A program made the position numbers and the translations under genes. A model generated the notes under the pieces. The model was not told the origin of the DNA, searched no databases, and saw nothing but the letters and a program-made list of their open reading frames with translations. Positions 1 through 4,427 of a stretch of DNA of 5,968 bases are shown in pieces (the first letter of the stretch is position 1; each line of letters begins with the position of its first letter). Location of the stretch: contig JAGQVR010000176.1 of assembly GCA_020437875.1 (NCBI GenBank), positions 1-5,968 on the forward strand, given 5' to 3'. Source of the DNA: Flavobacteriales bacterium. Its GTDB lineage: Bacteria; Bacteroidota; Bacteroidia; Flavobacteriales_F; PHOS-HE28.

Positions 1-734
1 TCGCTGCCCATCACCTCATTGAGGATGAAGGCATCCTTCACCTTCTTCTCGAAGCCCTTGGTCACGAGCACGTAGTCGATGCGCCAGCCCACGTTCTTGG
101 CGCGCGCACCGAAGCGCTGGCTCCACCAGCTGTACTTCACCTGTTCGGGGTGGAAGTGACGGAAGGTGTCCACCCAACCCGACCCGAGCAGCGCGGTCAT
201 CCCATCGATCTCCTGCTGCGTATAGCCGCTGGTCTTGTTGTAGTTCTCCTTGGGGCGCGCGATGTCGATCGGCTGGTGCGCCACGTTGAGATCGCCAGTG
301 ACGATGACAGGCAGCTTACCCTTGGCCAGCTTGTTCACGTATGTACGGAAGGCGGCATCCCATTCGCTACGGTACCCGAGACGCTTCATGCCTTCGCCGC
401 TGTTCGGTGTGTACACACACACCACCACCACCTGCTTGAAGGTGCAGGTGACCACGCGGCCCTCATCATCATGTCCCTTCATGCCGATGCCGAAGTCGAC
501 CTTGGTGGGCTTCTCCTTGCTGGCGATGGCCGTACCGCTGTAGCCCAGCTTCACCGCACCATAGGCGTTCACATGGTAGCCGTTCACCCCACTGAGCGCT
601 GTCGCCACCTGCTCCGGTGTGGCCTTGGTCTCCTGGAAACAGATGATGTCGGGGTCGAGTTCCTTTAGCGTATCGTGCAGGCCCTTGCCCACACTGGCCC
701 GGATACCGTTGACATTGAAGGAAATGAGTTTCAT
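1..734 (-). CDS. xth: Exodeoxyribonuclease III / AP endonuclease (3' end of gene beyond left edge)
   Basis: Base-excision-repair nuclease of the Mg2+-dependent endonuclease/exonuclease/phosphatase family; the family cleaves the backbone at abasic sites and trims blocked 3' ends in the cytoplasm. The reading frame starts at ATG 734-732 and stays open for 244 codons to the window edge. It begins MKLISFNVNGIR. Visible family motifs: N7 in FNVNGIR, the metal-binding E35 in QETK, Y108 in YTPNSG, D148 and N150 in GDLNVAH, and D220 in WRIDYVL. The last complete residues, VMGS, are followed by GA, fitting the start of the usual terminal SDHCP motif, so only about 10-15 residues (including the catalytic His) should lie outside the window. 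The APE1-like motifs YTPNSG and GDLNVAHQPIDIARPKEN place it with the ExoA/APE1-like branch. No Shine-Dalgarno precedes the start, which is normal for Bacteroidota. It is divergent from the DUF1800/DUF1501 genes and probably functionally unrelated. Confidence 0.95.
   Translation of the reverse strand, partial: MKLISFNVNGIRASVGKGLHDTLKELDPDIICFQETKATPEQVATALSGVNGYHVNAYGAVKLGYSGTAIASKEKPTKVDFGIGMKGHDDEGRVVTCTFKQVVVVCVYTPNSGEGMKRLGYRSEWDAAFRTYVNKLAKGKLPVIVTGDLNVAHQPIDIARPKENYNKTSGYTQQEIDGMTALLGSGWVDTFRHFHPEQVKYSWWSQRFGARAKNVGWRIDYVLVTKGFEKKVKDAFILNEVMGS
407..432. repeat. Low-complexity GT/AC and ACC microsatellite inside xth
   Basis: The plus strand reads GTGTGTACACAC (407-418, a perfect 12-bp palindrome), then AC and four ACC units to 432. 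On the coding strand this is a run of GTG codons plus TGTGTGTAC, giving the segment VVVVCVYTP, which ends at the conserved Tyr108. The protein segment is a normal buried beta-strand for this family, so the repeat is probably a by-product of Val codon choice. It is still a plausible slippage site. Confidence 0.6.
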
Positions 735-827
735 GGCTGGTAGGAGGAGATGCTCCGCGAACCTACGGCTTCGGACTTCGTAAAACGGTCCAAGCCCTGC
801 CGAGCCAGGCACGGCGACCCCGACCGA

Positions 828-847
828 ATGAACCACCGGTTGTTCAT
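828..847. promoter_or_regulatory. 20-bp near-perfect palindrome, candidate operator
   Basis: ATGAACCACCGGTTGTTCAT reads the same on both strands except for one non-matching symmetric pair, so 18 of 20 positions are symmetric about the central CG (837/838). Its length, two-fold symmetry and CG centre resemble sites for dimeric helix-turn-helix repressors such as LacI-family proteins. It lies 93 bp upstream of the xth start and 163 bp upstream of the DUF1800 start, so it could serve either gene. No T-tract follows on either strand, which argues against a terminator. Function is inferred from symmetry and location only. Confidence 0.35.
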
Positions 848-952
848 ATCCCCTGATGCCCATGGACTTGCGGCAAAAGCGTTCATCGGGTGGAAAGGCA
901 TGTTCAACACCGGCCACCCGCGATCCGGCAAATTTCAAGCGACAGCCTCTGG

Positions 953-1003
953 TAGCTGGACCTTCTTTGCATCCGCTATCGGGGGATATCCACATTCCAG
1001 CTA
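953..1003 (+). repeat. Inverted repeat with 8-bp arms ending at the DUF1800 start region
   Basis: TAGCTGGA (953-960) is exactly complementary to TCCAGCTA (996-1003), with 35 nt between. The right arm ends 7 nt before the ATG at 1011. In an mRNA starting upstream, this would put a stem over the ribosome-landing zone; in DNA it could be two half-sites. The loop contains GGATATCC (984-991). One 8-bp match can arise by chance in a spacer of this size, so the biological call is weak. Confidence 0.3.
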
Positions 1004-1010
1004 GCACGCC

Positions 1011-2669
1011 ATGCCAGTAACTCCCTACTCCGGCAGCTTCGGTAGAGAAGAGCTCAAGCACCTGCTGCGCCGGACCATGTTCGGTGCCTCCAATGCCGAC
1101 ATCGCCTACTTCAGTGGACAGTCCCTGACCCAGGTGGTGAACGCCTTGTTGGCCACCAGCATGCCGAGCTCCACGCCGCTCAAGAACTATTGGGCCCTGA
1201 ACAACGGTGTGCGGGACCCGAACGCGATGGACCCGGCGGTCGCCTTCGGGCAGACCTGGGTGAACACCCCGAACGTGGTGGCCGCGGTGGATGCGAACGT
1301 CGGGCGGATGTACAGCTATTTCTCCTGGACCATCGGTCGCATGGTGCACCAGGACCGCACGATCCATGAGAAGATGCGGCTCTTCTGGTACAACCACCTC
1401 GCCGTGCAGGTGAACGTGGTGTTCAACGGGCTCCTGTGGTGGCATTACGACCAGTTGCTGCGCTCTTACAGCCTGGGCAACTTCCGCCAGATGATGTACG
1501 ACATCAGCGTATCACCGTGCATGCTCGAGTACCTCAACGGCGACCAGAACATGGCCACCGCACCGGACGAGAATTATGCGCGTGAGCTGATGGAACTCTA
1601 CACCCTGGGCGAGTCCAGCGGCTATACCGAGCAGGACGTGCAGGCGGCGGCGCGTGTGCTCACGGGATGGAGCTTCCGGGAGACCAACTCCGGCAGCCCG
1701 ATCATGCCCGAGACGGTCTTCACCGCCGGGAACCACAGCACCGCCAACAAGCAGTTCAGTTCCTTCTTCAACAACGCGACCATCCAAGGTCAGTCCGGTG
1801 CAGGCGCGGGACAGACCGAGCTGAACGCGTTGTTGGACATGATCTTCGCCAAGGAGGAGTGCTCGCTCTTCATCTGCCGGCAGCTCTACCGCTTCTTCGT
1901 GCATGGCGAGATCAGCGCCCAGGCCGAGGCGGAGCTCATCGTGCCCCTGGCCGAGCTCTTCCGCGCCAACCTCGGGGCACCCGACCAGATGCGCATCGTG
2001 ATGCAGGCCCTGCTCACCAGCGCCCACTTCTTCAACGCCGACAACCGCGCGTGCATGATGATGAGCCCTGCGGACCTGATCATCGGCATGGTGCGCAAGT
2101 TGAAGTTCACCTTCCCGAGCGAGAGCACGCAACTGGAGGCGCGCTACCGGATGTTCCTCGACATCTACTACATCTGCGTGAACTGCGACCAGAACCTCTT
2201 CGACCCGCCCAACGTGGCCGGCTGGCCCGCCTATCACCAGGCACCTGCCTTCGACGCGATCTGGGTGGACAGTGCCTCCTACGCCGCCAGGAACTTCGCG
2301 GTGCAAGGCCTGATCGGCCAGGGCTTCAACACCGGAACCGACTTCTACCAGGCCGCGAGCCGCAACGTGTCCATCAAACCGAACTACGTGGCGATCACCC
2401 AGGAATTCACGAGCCCGAGCGATCCGGACAACGTGGTGGATGGATGTGCCGACCTGCTCTACGCCATCCCCATTTCACAAGGCATCAAGGATACCCTGAA
2501 GACCCAGCGCCTCCTCCTGGGCCAGCAAAGCGACATCTACTGGACCGAGCCGTACGACCTGTACGTCTCCAACCCCGGCACCACGGACCCCACCGCGATG
2601 ATGGTCCCGAACCTGATCAATTTCCTGATGCTCGACATGGCCAAGGCCGCCGAAACCCAGCAATTCTGA
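1011..2669 (+). CDS. DUF1800 domain-containing protein (copy 1, complete, 552 aa)
   Basis: Member of the DUF1800 family (PF08811), biochemical function unknown, commonly encoded next to a DUF1501 protein as here. Family landmarks in order: FGREELKHLLRRTMFG (10-25), HEKMRLFWYNHL (119-130), PDENYARELMELYTLG (185-200), GYTEQDVQAAARVLTGWSF (204-222), FICRQLYRFFVHGE (287-300) and PPNVAGWP (399-406). Recurrent His, Glu and Trp residues in FWYNH and NYARELMEL are candidates for a metal or active site, but that is inference. The start is firm: an in-frame TAG at 1002-1004 leaves ATG 1011 as the first possible start. The N-terminus lacks a hydrophobic signal peptide, and the C-terminus has no T9SS tail. 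A CxxC (C389, C392) just before the PPNVAGWP block is absent from copy 2. The stop lies 4 nt before the DUF1501 start, so the two are almost certainly co-transcribed. Confidence 0.93.
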   Translation: MPVTPYSGSFGREELKHLLRRTMFGASNADIAYFSGQSLTQVVNALLATSMPSSTPLKNYWALNNGVRDPNAMDPAVAFGQTWVNTPNVVAAVDANVGRMYSYFSWTIGRMVHQDRTIHEKMRLFWYNHLAVQVNVVFNGLLWWHYDQLLRSYSLGNFRQMMYDISVSPCMLEYLNGDQNMATAPDENYARELMELYTLGESSGYTEQDVQAAARVLTGWSFRETNSGSPIMPETVFTAGNHSTANKQFSSFFNNATIQGQSGAGAGQTELNALLDMIFAKEECSLFICRQLYRFFVHGEISAQAEAELIVPLAELFRANLGAPDQMRIVMQALLTSAHFFNADNRACMMMSPADLIIGMVRKLKFTFPSESTQLEARYRMFLDIYYICVNCDQNLFDPPNVAGWPAYHQAPAFDAIWVDSASYAARNFAVQGLIGQGFNTGTDFYQAASRNVSIKPNYVAITQEFTSPSDPDNVVDGCADLLYAIPISQGIKDTLKTQRLLLGQQSDIYWTEPYDLYVSNPGTTDPTAMMVPNLINFLMLDMAKAAETQQF

Positions 2670-2673
2670 TCCC

Positions 2674-4254
2674 ATGAACAGAAGGAACTTCATCCGTTCG
2701 GCCGGTACCGTCACCATCGGTGGCATGGCCGTGCGTGGCATGGGCAGCCCGCTGTTGAGCGCGTTGAACAACACCATCGCCGAGGACCGCGTGCTGGTGA
2801 TCATCCAGCTCTTCGGTGGCAATGATGGACTGAACACGGTGATCCCCACCAGCTCGTACAGCCAGTTGAGCTCGCTGCGCTCGCAGGTCCTGATCCCGCA
2901 GAACCAGGTGCTCCCGCTCTCCGGGTTGAGCGGTACGGGCCTCCACCCGAGCATGACCGGGATGCAGACCCTTTGGAACGAAGGCAAGCTCGCCATCGTG
3001 CAGGGCGTGAGCTACCCGGATCCGAACTTCAGCCATTTCCGCGCGACGGACATCTACGAGACCGGTGCCAACAGTGACCAGATCCTGTATTCGGGCTGGA
3101 TCGGCCGCTACCTGAACAACGAGTACCCGAACTACCCCGTCGGCTACCCGAACACGGAGATGCCGCATCCGCTCGCCATCCGCGTGGGCGGAGGTGTGGG
3201 CGGTGGCTTGATGAACATGGGGGTGAACATGGGGATCAGCATCAACAACACCAACGACCCCCTCAACCTCACCGGCAACATCTACGTGGATCCGGCGACC
3301 GCGGATTGCAAGGGAGACAAGCTGACCGACATCAGGACCATCCAGCGGCAGACCGACCTGTACGGGAACGTGATCGAGGCGGCCGCCAGCGCCAGCTGTA
3401 CCCACAGCACGCTCTACCCCACCTTCAGTGTTGAAGCGAACCGGTTGGCCCAGTCGCTGAAGATCGTGGCCAAGCTCATCTGCGGTGGCTTGAAGACGAA
3501 GATATACTGGGTGAGCATGAGCGGCTTCGACACCCACGCCTCCCAGGTGAACCCGGGCGATCATTCCACAGGTACGCACGCCAACCTCCTGCGCGCACTG
3601 AGCGACAACATCCGGGCCTTCCAGCACGATATGCAACTGATGGGCTTACAGGACCGGGTGATGGGAATGACCTTCAGCGAGTTCGGACGACGCATCACGA
3701 GCAATGCCTCCTACGGCACCGACCATGGCAGTGCGCAGCCCATGTTCCTCTTCGGCTCGCAGGTGCTGCCGGGTATGCTCGGCACCAACCCCGTCATCCC
3801 CACGAACACCACCTCGGCCACCAACCTGGCCATGCAGTACGACTTCCGAAGTGTCTACGCCAGCGTGCTGCGCGACTGGTTCTGCCTGCCGCAGGGCGCG
3901 ATCGACAGCGTGTTGCTGGAGACCTACCAACCGCTGAACATCATCAATGGTGCGGGCTGCCTCAGCACCGACATCCGGGATGCCAACCAGCAGGCCGGTG
4001 TGGAACTGCTGAGCGCCTACCCGAACCCGTTCGTGGAACGCACCACACTGGAATACACCACGCTCGGTGGACCAACGATGCTGCAGGTGTTCAACGAACA
4101 GGGCCAGCTCGTGCGGATGGTGACGAACAAGGTGATGGCGGCCGGGACCTACAAAGTGGATGTGGACCTTGGTGACATGCACACCGGCGTCTACTACGCC
4201 CGCCTCCAGAACGGCACGAACCAGCAGGTGCGCAACCTGTTGAAGGTGCGCTGA
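2674..4254 (+). CDS. DUF1501 domain-containing protein with T9SS type A sorting tail (526 aa)
   Basis: Member of the DUF1501 family (PF07394), related by fold to alkaline phosphatases and sulfatases; substrate unknown. The N-terminus MNRRNFIRSAG resembles a twin-arginine signal (R3, R4, F6), followed by a weakly hydrophobic stretch to about residue 31. Family blocks follow: LFGGNDGLNTVIP (46-58), LHPSM (90-94), SHFRATD (120-126), a GWIGRYL segment, MSGFDTH (282-288), FSEFGRR (334-340) and GTDHGSAQP (348-356). The Asp and His in the last blocks are likely metal ligands by analogy. A T9SS type A domain occupies about 443-526 (YPNPF at 449-453, GVYYARLQNG near the end). Five cysteines (212, 242, 270, 404, 429) would allow disulfides outside the cytoplasm. 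The predicted product is surface-attached or secreted. ATG 2674 lies 4 nt after the DUF1800 stop with no Shine-Dalgarno, suggesting translational coupling. Confidence 0.93.
   Translation: MNRRNFIRSAGTVTIGGMAVRGMGSPLLSALNNTIAEDRVLVIIQLFGGNDGLNTVIPTSSYSQLSSLRSQVLIPQNQVLPLSGLSGTGLHPSMTGMQTLWNEGKLAIVQGVSYPDPNFSHFRATDIYETGANSDQILYSGWIGRYLNNEYPNYPVGYPNTEMPHPLAIRVGGGVGGGLMNMGVNMGISINNTNDPLNLTGNIYVDPATADCKGDKLTDIRTIQRQTDLYGNVIEAAASASCTHSTLYPTFSVEANRLAQSLKIVAKLICGGLKTKIYWVSMSGFDTHASQVNPGDHSTGTHANLLRALSDNIRAFQHDMQLMGLQDRVMGMTFSEFGRRITSNASYGTDHGSAQPMFLFGSQVLPGMLGTNPVIPTNTTSATNLAMQYDFRSVYASVLRDWFCLPQGAIDSVLLETYQPLNIINGAGCLSTDIRDANQQAGVELLSAYPNPFVERTTLEYTTLGGPTMLQVFNEQGQLVRMVTNKVMAAGTYKVDVDLGDMHTGVYYARLQNGTNQQVRNLLKVR
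3212..3235 (+). repeat. 12-bp tandem duplication within the DUF1501 gene
   Basis: TGAACATGGGGG (3212-3223) is followed immediately by TGAACATGGGGA (3224-3235), 11 of 12 bases identical. It encodes the doubled motif MNMG-VNMG (residues 180-187), right after a glycine-rich run (GGGVGGG, 172-178). It is in frame and adds four residues, so it may be a slippage-derived insertion in a loop or simply family sequence. Confidence 0.6.
4000..4251 (+). other. Region encoding a T9SS type A C-terminal sorting domain
   Basis: These codons (residues 443-526 of the DUF1501 protein) form a separate C-terminal beta-sandwich domain. It begins VELLSAYPNPF, continues with TMLQVFNEQGQLVRMV and GTYKVDVDLGDMHTGVYYARL, and ends VRNLLKVR. 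The YPNP start, the 'fN.qGqlV' strand, the 'GvYyarl.nG' strand and a basic end are the recognised pattern of type A sorting domains. By family knowledge, this domain directs cargo across the outer membrane through the type IX translocon and is usually cleaved. It is the best single clue to the phylum. Confidence 0.9.
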
Positions 4255-4260
4255 CCCATT

Positions 4261-4283
4261 GGACCGGTCACTGCCCACGGTCC
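4261..4283 (+). terminator. GC-rich stem-loop just after the DUF1501 stop, weak terminator candidate
   Basis: GGACCG (4261-4266) pairs with CGGTCC (4278-4283) across an 11-nt loop, starting 7 nt after the TGA. The position suits a terminator or an mRNA 3'-end stabiliser. The stem is only 6 bp, and the following bases (GCGCAGG) contain no U-tract, so intrinsic termination is doubtful. Confidence 0.3.
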
Positions 4284-4370
4284 GCGCAGGACCCGCGGCA
4301 CGAATTCCGGACAAGGATCTGAACCATACGGGCGTTCTGCTGTCCGACCGGTAACGTGTTGATGACTTAA

Positions 4371-4399
4371 CGCCATGTGGCCACAATGGCCATGTGGTG
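4371..4399 (+). promoter_or_regulatory. Strong 13-bp hairpin in the leader of the second DUF1800 gene
   Basis: CGCCATGTGGCCA (4371-4383) pairs with TGGCCATGTGGTG (4387-4399) around a CAA triloop. As plus-strand RNA all 13 positions pair, three through G-U wobbles; on the minus strand those become A-C mismatches, so the structure favours plus-strand RNA. CCATGTGG occurs directly repeated (4373-4380 and 4390-4397). The hairpin ends 28 nt before ATG 4428 and has no U-tract after it. It may be a leader structure controlling translation or stability, or a protein-binding site in DNA. No counterpart is seen upstream of copy 1. Confidence 0.45.
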
Positions 4400-4427
4400 G
4401 GTCTAACTTGCGTTACGCCACACCACC

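Larger units (their letters stand above)
735..1010. other. Divergent intergenic spacer between xth and the DUF1800 gene
   Basis: This 276-bp stretch separates two outward-facing genes and should carry both promoters. Short open frames cross it (750-1004 plus; 731-931 minus), but neither product resembles a known family or has a membrane or signal segment, so I treat it as non-coding. No convincing Bacteroidota promoter (TTG near -33, TAnnTTTG near -7) is visible in either direction. The best partial match is TAGGTTCG on the minus strand at 765-758, lacking a good upstream TTG. The clear structure is the near-palindrome at 828-847, the inverted repeat with arms 953-960 and 996-1003, and the 8-bp palindrome GGATATCC at 984-991. 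Confidence 0.7.
4255..4427. other. Intergenic spacer between the DUF1501 gene and the second DUF1800 gene
   Basis: This 173-bp spacer separates co-oriented genes and contains no gene I can support. Near the left end is a stem-loop (4261-4283), and near the right end a 13-bp hairpin (4371-4399). There are also short matching pieces: GACCGGT at 4262-4268 and again at 4346-4352; CGGACA (4308-4313) facing TGTCCG (4341-4346); and GTAACG (4351-4356) facing CGTTAC (4411-4416), which flanks the hairpin. No good TAnnTTTG promoter is present. The spacing suggests either a separate promoter for copy 2 or read-through with a structured leader. Confidence 0.7.

Noticed and set aside
758..765. TAGGTTCG on the minus strand as a -7 promoter element for xth
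   Set aside because: It matches 5 of the 6 fixed positions of TAnnTTTG, but no TTG lies at the right distance upstream; such matches are common by chance.
773..791. Small stem-loop GGAC-CGT / ACG-GTCC in the xth leader
   Set aside because: Seven pairs with a 2-nt bulge and an AAA loop; too weak and no supporting context.
731..931. 66-codon minus-strand ORF overlapping the xth start
   Set aside because: It overlaps the clear xth start and the spacer, has no recognisable domain, and is likely chance in GC-rich DNA.
750..1004. 84-codon plus-strand ORF preceded by AGGAGG, in the same frame as DUF1800 and ending two codons before its ATG
   Set aside because: The AGGAGG is only 2 nt from the ATG, too close to work well, and Bacteroidota rarely depend on it. 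The product has no family resemblance, signal or membrane segment, and an in-frame TAG separates it from the DUF1800 gene, so it is not an N-terminal extension.
1667..2677. 336-codon plus-strand ORF in another frame within DUF1800 copy 1
   Set aside because: Its Arg/Pro/His-rich composition is the usual +1 frame shadow of a GC-rich gene; the DUF1800 frame has all the family motifs.
2617..3636. Long antisense ORF (339 codons) opposite the DUF1501 gene
   Set aside because: The product is rich in His, Val, Arg and Gly without domain patterns, typical of the antisense frame of a GC-rich gene; the plus strand encodes clear DUF1501 motifs.
4308..4346. CGGACA/TGTCCG inverted repeat in the second spacer
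   Set aside because: Six-base arms with a 27-nt loop are expected by chance.
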